Source: an uncultured Atopobiaceae bacterium (GTDB lineage: Bacteria; Actinomycetota; Coriobacteriia; Coriobacteriales; Atopobiaceae). From it: a stretch of 64,000 bases of DNA. The stretch covers positions 3,677-67,676 of the forward strand of contig CAKVON010000010.1 of the NCBI GenBank assembly GCA_934792625.1, given 5' to 3'. Positions 38,384 to 47,378 of the stretch are shown here, piece by piece; position 1 is the first letter of the stretch; each line of letters starts with the position of its first letter. A program made the translations under genes and the position numbers. The notes below the pieces were generated by a model, which saw nothing but the letters and a program-made list of their open reading frames with translations, ran no database searches and had not been told where the DNA came from.

Positions 38384-39811
38384 ATGTTCTGTCCCGAATG
38401 TGGCACCCACCTGAGTGACGGGGCCAAGTTCTGCCCCAACTGCGGAGCGCCCGTCACGCCCGAGCCCGCGCCTGCCCCGGTGCCCCTCTCGCCCGCGGGC
38501 CCGCCGTCACCCCAGGCACCCAACGCGCCTGCCGCGCCTGCCCAGGCGTCCGTCTCGCCTCCGGCTCCTCCCGCCACGCCAGGCGAGGGTGGTTCCAACA
38601 AGCCCCGCAAGCGCAACGTGGCAGTGATTGTCGCGGCGGCCCTGGTTGCTGCGCTGGCGATCGGTGGCGGCATCTACCTGGCCATGGGCCTTTTCGCTGG
38701 CTCAGATGCCCCGAGTGCCCCCGATCAGGAGGTCTTGCCGGCCACGCCCGCCGAGGCAAAGCACACCCAGGGCAACACCGTCGGCAACATCGTCCATGGC
38801 GGCGAGGCGCTCTTTGCCGACGGCTACGACTACTTCTTCAGCTCCGCCGAGGACGCCGTCTGCCGCGTCAAGTCCGGCACGTCCGACGTCGAGAAGGTCT
38901 TCGAGGTCGATGGCAGCTCTGGCTTGCAGTACGTATGCGGCCTCAACTACGACGACGGACGCCTGTACTTCATCAGGGGGACGTGGGGGAGCGACTACGC
39001 CACCACCAAGACCGAGGTCATGTCCGTCAAGGTCGACGGCTCCGACGCTAAGGTCGTCTGCGAGCTCGAGTCCGAGGGCGACAAGATGTCCTACAGCGCC
39101 AACGGCCTCTACCTCTACGACGGCAAGCTCTACGTGGTGGAGAACTCGTACGCCTCCGAGGTCAACGACAACAGGGCCGGCTTCAGGGTCACCCGCTACG
39201 ACGAGGACGGCTCCAACAAGCAAGTCGTGACCGAGCAGGTCAGCTCCGACGAGTACCTGTCGCCCATCGTCTCGCGCGACAGGGTCTACTGGAGCCGCAA
39301 CCCGGCGACCAACGGCGGCGTGGCCCACGAGGGGACCCTCTGCTCGCAGAAGCACGACGGTTCCGACTACAGGGAGTTCTACACGAGCGAGGTCGGCGGG
39401 GTCAGCATCGACGACCTGCGCGGTGACACCCTCTTCGTCAACGAGAGCTCGGGCAGCTCCAACCCCCACATCTACGCCACCGTCAAGACCGACGGGTCCG
39501 ACCGCACGGAGATCCTGGTAACCGACTTCTCCGCGGACAGCGGCATGTACGAGGTGGGCTCTGGCGAGAAGTGCCGCTTCTATGCGAGGTTCGCGTCAGA
39601 CGACGTCAGCACCGAGTTCTTCTCTGCACCCGCCGCTGGCGGAGACCTGACCAAGGTCGACCTTCCGCTCGAGGACCCCTTCAACGTCACCGTGTTCGAG
39701 GCGGGAGACCACGTGATCGTCCTGTCCAACGGGCAGGACATCAGTGGCATCGGCATGCAGGTGGGTGTCATGAGGCCCGACGGCTCCGACGCTCGCACCT
39801 ACGTCAGGTAG
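38384..39811 (+). CDS. Zinc-ribbon, single-TM, beta-propeller-like protein (tandem copy 2)
   Basis: A 475-residue paralogue of the preceding gene. The zinc ribbon is MFCPECGTHLSDG with FCPNCGAPV; a 50-residue Pro/Ala-rich linker, one membrane helix (NVAVIVAAALVAALAIGGGIYLAMGLF) and an extracytoplasmic repeat domain follow. DGSD repeats occur in the same order (VKVDGSDAKVV, YDEDGSNKQVV, KHDGSDYREFY, VKTDGSDRTEI, MRPDGSDARTY). The C-terminal NGQDISGIGMQV corresponds to NGQDVAGGGMQV in copy 1. The ATG at 38384 follows GAGGGGAGC. A CTGCCGAGAAG motif (38347-38357) lies in its leader. The linker differs completely, so the copies are old or under different constraint. Confidence 0.85.
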   Translation: MFCPECGTHLSDGAKFCPNCGAPVTPEPAPAPVPLSPAGPPSPQAPNAPAAPAQASVSPPAPPATPGEGGSNKPRKRNVAVIVAAALVAALAIGGGIYLAMGLFAGSDAPSAPDQEVLPATPAEAKHTQGNTVGNIVHGGEALFADGYDYFFSSAEDAVCRVKSGTSDVEKVFEVDGSSGLQYVCGLNYDDGRLYFIRGTWGSDYATTKTEVMSVKVDGSDAKVVCELESEGDKMSYSANGLYLYDGKLYVVENSYASEVNDNRAGFRVTRYDEDGSNKQVVTEQVSSDEYLSPIVSRDRVYWSRNPATNGGVAHEGTLCSQKHDGSDYREFYTSEVGGVSIDDLRGDTLFVNESSGSSNPHIYATVKTDGSDRTEILVTDFSADSGMYEVGSGEKCRFYARFASDDVSTEFFSAPAAGGDLTKVDLPLEDPFNVTVFEAGDHVIVLSNGQDISGIGMQVGVMRPDGSDARTYVR

Positions 39812-39828
39812 CCTGACGCGCCGTCGTC

Positions 39829-40671
39829 CTAGGCCAGCAGCCGGTCGAGGGCGACGGCGATTCCGTCCTCGTTGTTGGAGAGCGTGACCATCTGGGCTGC
39901 GGCCTTGGTCTCGTCGACGGCGTTGGCCATGGCGACGCCGGTGCCTGCCCACTCCAGCATGCCGCGGTCGTTCTGGCCGTCGCCGAAGGCGACGACGTCG
40001 GCGGCCTCGATGCCCAGCTTGGGCAGGGCGCCGGCGAGCGCGTGCGACTTGTTGATGTCGGGCGCGTTGAACTCGAAGTACCAGTCGGCCGTGAACATGC
40101 CCGACAGGGTGTCGCGGAACGGCTCGTACATCCCCTCCCAGTTGGCCTCGAGGTAGGCGGGGTCGCCCGAGGTCAGAAGCTTGTCGATGTTCATGCTCCT
40201 CGCGACGTCGGCGAGGTTGGCGACCTCCTCGACGAGCATGTCGCAGCAGTCGCGCTCGTACTTGACGATGTTCATCCGGCTGCCGTCGCGCAGCGTGAGC
40301 ATGCAGCGGTAGGCATCCTCGATGTAGAGCTTTCTGCCCTGCGTGATCCAGGGGATTACGTCGAAGCCGCGCAGGTGGTCGATCAGGCGCACGACCTCGT
40401 CGGTGGGCATGGGCTGCTCGTAGAGGACCTCGTCGGTCTGCGCGTCGATCACGCACGCGCCGTTGAAGCAGACGAGAAGACCGTCGTGGGTGTCGAGCTC
40501 CAGCTCGTGCGCGAGCGCCTTGAGCCCCTGGGCGGGACGGCCCGACGCCAAGAGCAGGCGGATGCCCTCGCGCTGCGCCCGCAGCAGGCGCTCGCGCGTG
40601 CGCGGCGTGATGACCTTCTCGTCGTTGGTGAGCGTGCCGTCGATGTCCATCGCGATGGCTTTGATGGCCAT
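39829..40671 (-). CDS. Cof-type HAD-IIB hydrolase
   Basis: A 280-residue phosphatase of the Cof/YidA group. Motif I is MDIDGTLTND with the nucleophile Asp, motif II LLLASGRP (Ser), and motifs III/IV are the Lys in INKSHAL and VAFGDGQNDRGMLEWAG. A C2B cap domain occupies about residues 85-200. It dephosphorylates sugar phosphates or related metabolites by family knowledge. The ATG at 40671 follows CGGGAGGACCC. A promoter is visible upstream: GTGACA near 40717-40722 on the minus strand with TATTTA about 16 bases on. It converges on the propeller gene with 17 bases between. Confidence 0.93.
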   Translation of the reverse strand: MAIKAIAMDIDGTLTNDEKVITPRTRERLLRAQREGIRLLLASGRPAQGLKALAHELELDTHDGLLVCFNGACVIDAQTDEVLYEQPMPTDEVVRLIDHLRGFDVIPWITQGRKLYIEDAYRCMLTLRDGSRMNIVKYERDCCDMLVEEVANLADVARSMNIDKLLTSGDPAYLEANWEGMYEPFRDTLSGMFTADWYFEFNAPDINKSHALAGALPKLGIEAADVVAFGDGQNDRGMLEWAGTGVAMANAVDETKAAAQMVTLSNNEDGIAVALDRLLA

Positions 40672-40920
40672 GGGTCCTCCCGAGCAAACAAGTAATTAAA
40701 TATTTCGTACCAGTAGTTTGTCACAGCGCCGCCCTCCCGCGGCGTGCGCCCGCACAAAATGCGAACGGTTTGCACACGATCGGCGGCGTTGCTGGCCCCG
40801 ATGCGTGCGCCTGCCGTTGTGACGTGCGGCGCCGCGCGCGGACGGGCTACCCTGACATAGGTCCGTCGCGCCCGCGCGTCAGGCGGGCGACACCGACACC
40901 GAACATCGAAAGGAACGACC

Positions 40921-42198
40921 ATGGTCGACCACATTGCCCTTCTCAAGCGCGAAGTCGTGCCCGCGCAGGGCTGCACCGAGCCCATCGCGGTGGCCTTTGC
41001 CGCCTCCCTCGCCGCCGAGCAGCTCCCCACGGCCCCGCTGACGATCGAGCTCAGCCTGTCGGCCAACATCATCAAGAACGCCCTCGGCGTCGGCATCCCC
41101 GGCACGGGCATGGTCGGCATCGAGATCGCCGCCGCGCTCGGCGCGGTCGTGCGCAACTCCGCCAGCAAGCTCGAGGTCCTCAAGGGCTTCTCGTCCGAGC
41201 AGCTCGAGCGGGCCAAGGCCCTCGTCGCGCAGGGCGCCGTCGTCGTGTCGCAGAACCCCACGTCCGAGCAGCTCTACATCGACGCGCGCCTGGTCACCGC
41301 CGACGGCCACGTCGCGCGCGTGGTGGTCTGCCGCGACCACACCAACGTCGTCCGTGTCGAGAAGGACGGCGAGGTTGTGCTGGACAAGCCTCTCTCGCTG
41401 GCCGACACGTCCGCCTCGGGCGGCACCGGCCTCACTGTCGACAACATCTACGAGTTCGCCACTACGGTCCCCTTCGACGACATTGCCTTTCTGCTGGAGG
41501 CCGTGGAGATGAACTCCGCCGTCAGCGCCGAGGGCCTCGCGCACGACTACGGACTGGAGGTCGGCAAGCGCATGGGCCAGGGCAGCTCCGCTCGTGGCCA
41601 GCTCCTGAACAACATGGCGCTGCGCCTGATCGCGGCCACGGCCGCCGCCAGCGACGCGCGCATGGGCGGCTGCACGATGAGCGTCATGACCTGCGCCGGC
41701 AGCGGCAACCAGGGCCTGGCCAGCTCCCTGCCGGTGATCGAGCTCGCGCACGTCCTGGGCTCCAGCGACGAGGACCTCGCCCGCGCGCTGGCCATCTCGT
41801 TCCTTCTGGTCATCCACATCAAGGAGTACATGGGTCGCCTGTCGCCCCTGTGCGGCAGCGGCATCGCCGGCGGCACCGGCGCGTGCTGCGGCATGACCTA
41901 CCTGCAGGGCGGAAACCTCCCCGAGGTAAAGTGTGCCGTCAACAACATGCTGGCCACGCTGCAGGGCATGATCTGCGACGGCGCCAAGGCCACCTGCGCC
42001 CTCAAGATCGCCGCGGGCACCAACGCCGCCATCATGTCGAGTACGCTGGCTTTGGCCGACATCCAGCCCTCCAGCATGGACGGCATCGTGTTCGCCGACG
42101 CCGAGCAGACCATCGCGCACACGGGCAAGCTCGTGAGCGAGGGCTTTGCCACGACCGACGAGGCCATCCTGTCGATCATGCTCGCCAAGCAGCTGTAG
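40921..42198 (+). CDS. UPF0597/CyuA-type iron-sulfur lyase (cysteine desulfidase family)
   Basis: A 425-residue protein of the L-serine dehydratase alpha-like UPF0597 group. VVPAQGCTEPIAVAFAASLA at the N-terminus, CTMSVMTCAGSGNQGLASSLPVI and LCGSGIAGGTGACCGMTYLQGG contain the conserved cysteines that hold a 4Fe-4S cluster in this family. E. coli YhaM/CyuA and archaeal CdsB members break L-cysteine to pyruvate, sulfide and ammonia. The start follows GAAAGGAACGACC. It is a single gene. In a gut anaerobe this could be a source of hydrogen sulfide; substrate is inferred. Confidence 0.88.
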   Translation: MVDHIALLKREVVPAQGCTEPIAVAFAASLAAEQLPTAPLTIELSLSANIIKNALGVGIPGTGMVGIEIAAALGAVVRNSASKLEVLKGFSSEQLERAKALVAQGAVVVSQNPTSEQLYIDARLVTADGHVARVVVCRDHTNVVRVEKDGEVVLDKPLSLADTSASGGTGLTVDNIYEFATTVPFDDIAFLLEAVEMNSAVSAEGLAHDYGLEVGKRMGQGSSARGQLLNNMALRLIAATAAASDARMGGCTMSVMTCAGSGNQGLASSLPVIELAHVLGSSDEDLARALAISFLLVIHIKEYMGRLSPLCGSGIAGGTGACCGMTYLQGGNLPEVKCAVNNMLATLQGMICDGAKATCALKIAAGTNAAIMSSTLALADIQPSSMDGIVFADAEQTIAHTGKLVSEGFATTDEAILSIMLAKQL

Positions 42199-42285
42199 CC
42201 GCAGGTGCGGCACGCGATCAGCCGACCGGCTCCGTCGATGATCGATGCCGTTGACGCCCATCGCAACGGCTTGGGGCAGTTTGTG

Positions 42286-42393
42286 TGGCACGACGCGGGT
42301 ATTTGGCCAGCGTCGTGCCATACTGTGTCTCGGTTGGCTTTTCGAGCCTTGGGGGTAGGAAATATGTTCATGTTTGAGAGCGGCGCCATCTAG
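42286..42393 (+). other. Hairpin and possible 9-residue leader peptide before the MFS gene
   Basis: The 284-base spacer 42199-42482 holds two things. TGGCACGACGC (42286-42296) pairs perfectly with 42310-42320, without a T-run. Then GGGGGTAGGAAAT is followed by an ATG at 42364 that opens MFMFESGAI and stops at 42391-42393. The ribosome site is better than that of the transporter downstream, so this may be a leader peptide, or chance. A partial copy of the recurring motif lies near 42437. Confidence 0.3.
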
Positions 42394-42482
42394 TTGGCCC
42401 ATCCTCGCGTGACTGTCACGGTGCGTCAGTCCGCGGTCCTTCTCGTCCTACTATCACCATGGCTATTTTTGGAGTCGCCCCC

Positions 42483-43727
42483 ATGAATATGTTCTCCACC
42501 CCGACGCGGCGGATCGTCGCGATCGAGTTCCTGCTGATGTTCGCGCTGCAGTCCGTCTACTTCGTCGGCGTCATCGGCAGCGCCACCTACACGCTGCACG
42601 CCGGCGCCGCCGACGTGGCGCTCATAACCCTCTCGCTCAACGCGTGCCTGGTCGCGGGTAACGCCGTCGCCGGCCCCATCATCGACACGGTCGGTCCCAG
42701 GCGCACGCTTCTGGGCGTGTTCGCCCTGTGCGCGCTGTCGGGCGTCGCGGCCTGGCTCTTGCCGATGGGCTTCGTGCTGCTGTACTTCTCTGCCATGACC
42801 AACGGGCTTCTGTTTGGCGTGGGCACCACCGCCATCGACGCCTACCCGAGGTTCTTCTCGGCAGACGCCGGCGAGCTCGCGCGCATGAACGGCCTCAACC
42901 AGGTCGCGGTGGGCGCGGCGGTGATCGCGGGTCCCGCCCTGGCGGGATGGATTACCACCTGGGCGCCCACGCAGGACGTATTCGTGCTGTTGGCGGCGAC
43001 CCCCTTGCCCGCGATCGCGCTGACGTGGGCCACCCGCGAGCAGCTGACCGCCGCCGAGGCCGACTGCCGCGACGACGAGTGCGCTGCCGACCGCGACGCT
43101 GACCGCGACGCCGAGCTCACCGGCGCGGGCGAGAAGGGCGTCCCTCTCGCGACCGTCGCCGAGGGGGTCCGCATCGTCTTTGGCAACGAGGAGCTGCGCA
43201 CCCTGTTCCTGATCGGGTTCTTTGGGTTTTTCGCCTACGGCGCGTTCGACTCGCTCGAGTCGCTGTTCTATCGTGACGTCCTGCGCGTGGGCACCGGCTG
43301 GATGGGTTGGTTGTCGGCGGTGAGTGGCGTCGGTGGCATGCTCGGGTCGATGCTCGTCCTCAAGATCCCGAAGGAGCGCTTCTCGCTGAGGCTTCTGGCG
43401 GCGATCCTGGTTTTGGTCGGCGTGGGCTCGATGTTGTACACCGGCACGCCGTTCGTGCTGGTTGCCGCCGTGGGCCAGGTTGTCACGGGTGTCGGCTTCG
43501 GCGCCCTGGCGCCCGTGCGCACCACGCTCACGCAGAGGCGAAGCGACCCCACCAACGTCGGCCGTGTGACCTCGGTCATGCGCGTGGGCATGAACTCGGC
43601 GGGCGTCCTGCCGCTTCTGGCCGCACCCGCCCTCGCGTCCGCGCTCGGCGTGCAGGCTGTGCTGTTTGGCGCGTCGACCTTTGCGGCCCTGGTGGGCGTC
43701 TGGTACCTCGTTCGCATACGGTTATAG
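42483..43727 (+). CDS. MFS transporter
   Basis: A 414-residue major facilitator with twelve helices in two halves separated by a charged loop (EADCRDDECAADRDADRDAE). The loop after helix 2 reads GPIIDTVGPRRTLLG, a variant of the G-x3-D-R-x-G-R-R motif. The later NVGRVTSVMRVGMNSAGVLPLLAAPALA resembles the MFS_3/enterobactin-exporter-like branch of drug and siderophore exporters. ATG 42483 follows GGAGTCGCCCCC; the in-frame ATG at 42459 has no ribosome site. A copy of CTGCCGAGAAG (42854-42864, minus orientation) lies within the coding sequence. Confidence 0.9.
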   Translation: MNMFSTPTRRIVAIEFLLMFALQSVYFVGVIGSATYTLHAGAADVALITLSLNACLVAGNAVAGPIIDTVGPRRTLLGVFALCALSGVAAWLLPMGFVLLYFSAMTNGLLFGVGTTAIDAYPRFFSADAGELARMNGLNQVAVGAAVIAGPALAGWITTWAPTQDVFVLLAATPLPAIALTWATREQLTAAEADCRDDECAADRDADRDAELTGAGEKGVPLATVAEGVRIVFGNEELRTLFLIGFFGFFAYGAFDSLESLFYRDVLRVGTGWMGWLSAVSGVGGMLGSMLVLKIPKERFSLRLLAAILVLVGVGSMLYTGTPFVLVAAVGQVVTGVGFGALAPVRTTLTQRRSDPTNVGRVTSVMRVGMNSAGVLPLLAAPALASALGVQAVLFGASTFAALVGVWYLVRIRL

Positions 43728-43797
43728 GTCTGTCAGTCCTGTCGGATTGTCGTATGGTTGCGGCCGTCCGGCAGGCGGTTTGTTGGTTGGGAGTCAG

Positions 43798-44676
43798 ATG
43801 GGCAGCTGTGCCTTCAAAAAGTCGCACCTCGGGGTGCTTGCGTGCGCGCTGGTGGCGTGCCTTGTCGCAGGGTCGTTTTTCGACCTGGCGATCTCGTCGG
43901 CCGTCTTCGACCCGAGCGCGCCGTTCGGTAGGTTCGTCGAGGCGTTCGGCTTCGCGCCCGCCCTGGTGTTGGTGAGCGTCGTGGGCGTGACGCTCCTGCG
44001 TTGCGTCGAGCGCGACAGGCGTCGCAGCTACGGTTGGGGGGCGCTTGCCATCGTGTGCCTCGTGGTCGTGGTGGCGCTTCTCGTGGGGACGTCTGGCACC
44101 TACGAGTACTCGCCGCAGGCGACGGCCGTCACCGTGGCGGGAATCGTCGTGGTCAACGCGCTCGTGCTGCGTGCCACACGCGGGGCCGCCCGCCCCGACA
44201 TGGTGCGTTGGGCGCTGTTTGCCCTGCTGGCGCTCATCACCCAGGAAATCCTGGTCAACGGCGTAATCAAGCTCGCGTGGCCCCGCCCGCGCATGCGCGG
44301 CATCGCCGTCGTGCCCGAGCTGTCCTTCCAGCCCTGGTGGGACGGCGGCGTCGAGGGTCGTTTGGAGCTGATCGCCCGAGGTGTCGATAAGGACCTGTTC
44401 AAGTCGTTCCCCAGCGGCCACACCGCGGCGGCCGCCAGCCTGCTCGCGCTCGCGGCGCTGCCCTTCTCGGGCGCGCACGCCGAGCGTTCCCGCACCGTCG
44501 CCTTCTGGTGCGCGGTGGCCTACACCGTGCTCGTCGCCTCGGCCCGAATCCTGGCGGGCGCGCACTTCCTCACGGACGTCACCTGTGGTTTTGCCGTGCA
44601 GGTGCTCATGCTGCTGGCGGCGGACGCCCTCGTCTTGCGCCATGGCGCCCCAAAGGGGGACTCCCGCGAGCCCTAG
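43798..44676 (+). CDS. PAP2-family membrane phosphatase
   Basis: A 292-residue membrane protein with six helices. The PAP2 catalytic motifs are all there: KLAWPRPR (Kx6RP type), FPSGHTA and SARILAGAHFLTD (SRx5HxxxD type). Members dephosphorylate phosphatidic acid, undecaprenyl pyrophosphate or similar lipids at the outer face of the membrane. The ATG at 43798 follows GGGAGTCAG; the longer upstream reading overlaps the MFS gene and is rejected. A role in lipid-carrier recycling or lipid turnover cannot be separated by sequence alone. Confidence 0.88.
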   Translation: MGSCAFKKSHLGVLACALVACLVAGSFFDLAISSAVFDPSAPFGRFVEAFGFAPALVLVSVVGVTLLRCVERDRRRSYGWGALAIVCLVVVVALLVGTSGTYEYSPQATAVTVAGIVVVNALVLRATRGAARPDMVRWALFALLALITQEILVNGVIKLAWPRPRMRGIAVVPELSFQPWWDGGVEGRLELIARGVDKDLFKSFPSGHTAAAASLLALAALPFSGAHAERSRTVAFWCAVAYTVLVASARILAGAHFLTDVTCGFAVQVLMLLAADALVLRHGAPKGDSREP

Positions 44677-44802
44677 GCCGTGGCGTGGGCATGTCCTGCG
44701 GGGCTACAATAAAGAGTTGTTCGCGCGCCCTTCGGCCTCGCCGTACTTCTCGGCAGGCGAACCACTCGAGACGGGCGCAATGGCACGGAAAGGGAAACGA
44801 GC

Positions 44803-46416
44803 TTGGCCAGCCTCACAGATCAGATTAAGTCGCGTCGCACGTTCGCGATCATCTCGCACCCCGACGCGGGTAAGACCACCCTCACCGAGAAGCTCCTGCT
44901 GTACACGGGCAGCATCCAGACCGCGGGCTCGGTCAAGGGCAAGTCCAGCTCCAAACACGCCGTGTCCGACTGGATGGACATCGAGAAGGAGCGTGGCATC
45001 TCGGTCACCTCGTCGGTGCTGCAGTTTACCTACGACGGTTGCTGCGTCAACATCCTGGACACCCCCGGCCACCAGGACTTCTCCGAGGACACCTACCGTA
45101 CGCTGATGGCCGCCGACGCCGCCGTCATGGTCATCGACGGCGCCAAGGGCGTCGAGGCCCAGACCAAGAAGCTCTTCAAGGTCTGCACGCTGCGCCACAT
45201 CCCCATCTTTACCTTCGTGAACAAGCTCGACCACGACGCGCGCGATCCCTTCGAGCTGATGGAGGAGATCGAGAGCGTCCTGGGCATCAACACCTATCCG
45301 ATGAACTGGCCGATCGGAAGCGGCCGCAACTTCCGCGGCGTGTTCGACCGCCAGACCCGTCGCGTGCTTGCCTTCGAGGGCGAGGGCCGCGCCAACGCCA
45401 CCAAGAAGGTCGCCGAGATCGAGGCCGAGCTGGGCGACCCCGCGATGGACGAGCTCATCGGCGAGGAGAACCACCGCACGCTGATGGACGACATCGAGCT
45501 TCTGGACGGCGCGGGTGACGAGCTCGACCTGGACGCCGTCGCCTGCGGCCAGCTGTCGCCGGCGTTCTTTGGCTCGGCGCTCACCAACTTTGGCGTGGAG
45601 CCCTTCCTCAAGGAATTCCTGCGCCTGGCTCCGTCGCCGCGCGCCTACAACGATTGTCTGACCGGCGAGCCCGTCGCGCCCGACCGCGACGACTTCTCGG
45701 GCTTCGTCTTCAAGATCCAGGCCAACATGGACAAGAACCACCGCGACCGCATCGCCTTCGTGCGTATCTGCTCCGGCAAGTTCGAGCGCGGCATGACGGC
45801 GCGCCACGTCCAGGGCGAGCGCAACCTCAAGCTGGCCACGGGCACCTCGATGATGGCCGACGACCGCGCCATCGTGGACGAGGCATACGCCGGCGACATC
45901 GTCGGCCTGTTCGACCCGGGCATCTTCTCGATCGGCGACACCGTCTGCACGGGCAAGACCCCGGTGCGCTTCGCGGGCATCCCCACGTTCGCGCCCGAGC
46001 ACTTTGCCAAGATCTCGCAGGTGGACACCCTCAAGCGCAAGCAGTTCGTCAAGGGTATGGAGGAGCTCGCCCAGGAGGGCGCCGTCCAGATCTTCCGCGA
46101 GCTGGGCACCGGCATGGAGTCGGTCATCGTCGGCGTGGTCGGCGTGCTGCAGTTCGAGGTCCTCGAGCAGCGCCTGGAGAGCGAATACCACGTCAAGGTC
46201 TATCGCCAGGCCCTGCCCTACAACGAGATCCGTTGGATCGAGGGCCAGATGGACGAGAAGGACGTCCGCTCGCTGAGCCTCACGCGCGACACCCTGCGCG
46301 TCGAGGACATGCGCGGCGGCAAGCTCCTGCTGTTCACGAGCCCGTGGAACCTCGACTGGGCGGTCGAGCACAACCCCGACCTGCACCTCTCCGAGTTCGG
46401 AAACGTCAACTTCTAG
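44803..46416 (+). CDS. prfC: Peptide chain release factor 3
   Basis: A 537-residue translational GTPase that releases RF1/RF2 from ribosomes. G1 is SHPDAGKTT, G2 is in GISVTSSVLQF, G3 is DTPGHQDFSEDTYR and G4 is NKLDHD. The C-terminal LKRKQFVKGMEELAQEGAVQIFRE is RF3-specific. The length equals the usual RF3. The TTG at 44803 follows AAAGGGAAACGAGC and gives the family N-terminus; no ATG fits. A -10-like TACAAT lies at 44704-44709, and a CTGCCGAGAAG copy (44746-44756, minus orientation) lies in the leader. Confidence 0.96.
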   Translation: MASLTDQIKSRRTFAIISHPDAGKTTLTEKLLLYTGSIQTAGSVKGKSSSKHAVSDWMDIEKERGISVTSSVLQFTYDGCCVNILDTPGHQDFSEDTYRTLMAADAAVMVIDGAKGVEAQTKKLFKVCTLRHIPIFTFVNKLDHDARDPFELMEEIESVLGINTYPMNWPIGSGRNFRGVFDRQTRRVLAFEGEGRANATKKVAEIEAELGDPAMDELIGEENHRTLMDDIELLDGAGDELDLDAVACGQLSPAFFGSALTNFGVEPFLKEFLRLAPSPRAYNDCLTGEPVAPDRDDFSGFVFKIQANMDKNHRDRIAFVRICSGKFERGMTARHVQGERNLKLATGTSMMADDRAIVDEAYAGDIVGLFDPGIFSIGDTVCTGKTPVRFAGIPTFAPEHFAKISQVDTLKRKQFVKGMEELAQEGAVQIFRELGTGMESVIVGVVGVLQFEVLEQRLESEYHVKVYRQALPYNEIRWIEGQMDEKDVRSLSLTRDTLRVEDMRGGKLLLFTSPWNLDWAVEHNPDLHLSEFGNVNF

Positions 46417-46494
46417 GCGTTTCGCCTGGCTGGCCGGCGGTCCTTCTCGGCAGGCTTGTCGACATGGGGTCGCCCGGCTGCATCCCGCACGCAA

Positions 46495-46526
46495 AAGGGA
46501 GCGCGCCCTCGGGCACGCTCCCTTGT
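46495..46526. terminator. Bidirectional terminator between prfC and mntP
   Basis: AAGGGAGCG (46495-46503) pairs with 46516-46524 around a 12-base loop. AAAA precedes it, so it should work leftward for mntP, and weakly rightward (GTTCGT) for prfC. Confidence 0.75.
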
Positions 46527-46572
46527 TCGTATCGCGTCGGACTCTTGTTGGGGCGTCGTTCGATGTGGGTGG

Positions 46573-47154
46573 CTACAACGCCAGGATGCCCAAGTGCTCC
46601 AGCAGGACCTTCAGGCCGATGAGAATCAGGACGATGCCCCCCGCGATGCCGGCGGGGCGCTCGTAGCGCGAGCCGAAGTAGTTGCCCACGAAGACGCCCG
46701 CGACGCTCAGGACGAACGTCGTGATGCCGATAAGGACTGCCGAGAACGCGATGTCGACCGACAACGCGGCGAACGAGATGCCCACGGCCAGCGCGTCAAT
46801 CGAGGTCGCGACGGCCAGGACCAGGTACTCGCCCAGGTCGATCTTGTCGGCGGGCTTGCCGTCGCCCTCGTCCGCGTCGGTCTGGGTGACGGACTCCCAC
46901 AGCATCTTGCCGCCGATCAGGGCCAGAAGGCCGAAGGCGATCCAGTGGTCGATCGGTGCGATGACGTGCATGAACTGGCTGCCAAGCGCCCACCCGATGA
47001 CGGGCATGAGACCCTGGAAGCCACCGAAGAACAACGCCAGCACGAAGGCGACGCGCAGGTTGACCCTGCGCATGCCAAGGCCCTTGCAGATGGACACGGC
47101 GAACGCGTCCATGGACAGCCCCACCGCGATAAGCAGCAGCTCGACGATACCCAT
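46573..47154 (-). CDS. mntP: Manganese efflux pump MntP
   Basis: A 193-residue protein with six helices. GIVELLLIAVGLSMDAFAVSICKGL carries the conserved metal-site Asp, and the internally repeated half VLAVATSIDALAVGISFA carries the second Asp. FGGFQGLMPVIGWALG is also diagnostic. It exports Mn2+. The ATG at 47154 follows AGGGAGAGG; the much longer reading to 47391 crosses into the next gene's leader and is rejected. I looked for the Mn-sensing yybP-ykoY riboswitch upstream and do not see its conserved core. Confidence 0.92.
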   Translation of the reverse strand: MGIVELLLIAVGLSMDAFAVSICKGLGMRRVNLRVAFVLALFFGGFQGLMPVIGWALGSQFMHVIAPIDHWIAFGLLALIGGKMLWESVTQTDADEGDGKPADKIDLGEYLVLAVATSIDALAVGISFAALSVDIAFSAVLIGITTFVLSVAGVFVGNYFGSRYERPAGIAGGIVLILIGLKVLLEHLGILAL

Positions 47155-47378
47155 GTCTTCCTCTCCCTGTGGCACCTGCGACAGTCGTGGCCGCACTCCT
47201 CGTCGGCGCTCGTGCGACGTGTTCGAGGCGGGTTTGACCCACGTCCGTCGCAAATGGCTATCTATCATAGGACATGCCGTCGGGCGAAAAGACGCGCGGC
47301 GGCGGTCCTTACGGGCCGAACATCGTTCCAACGAATGGTTTGCGGGCGGCCGACGTGCCTGCCGAGAAGGGAGTCCCG

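Noticed and set aside
47155..47378. Possible yybP-ykoY manganese riboswitch before mntP
   Set aside because: Mn exporters often have one, but I do not find the conserved GGGGAG-type core and its paired loops in the leader on the minus strand.
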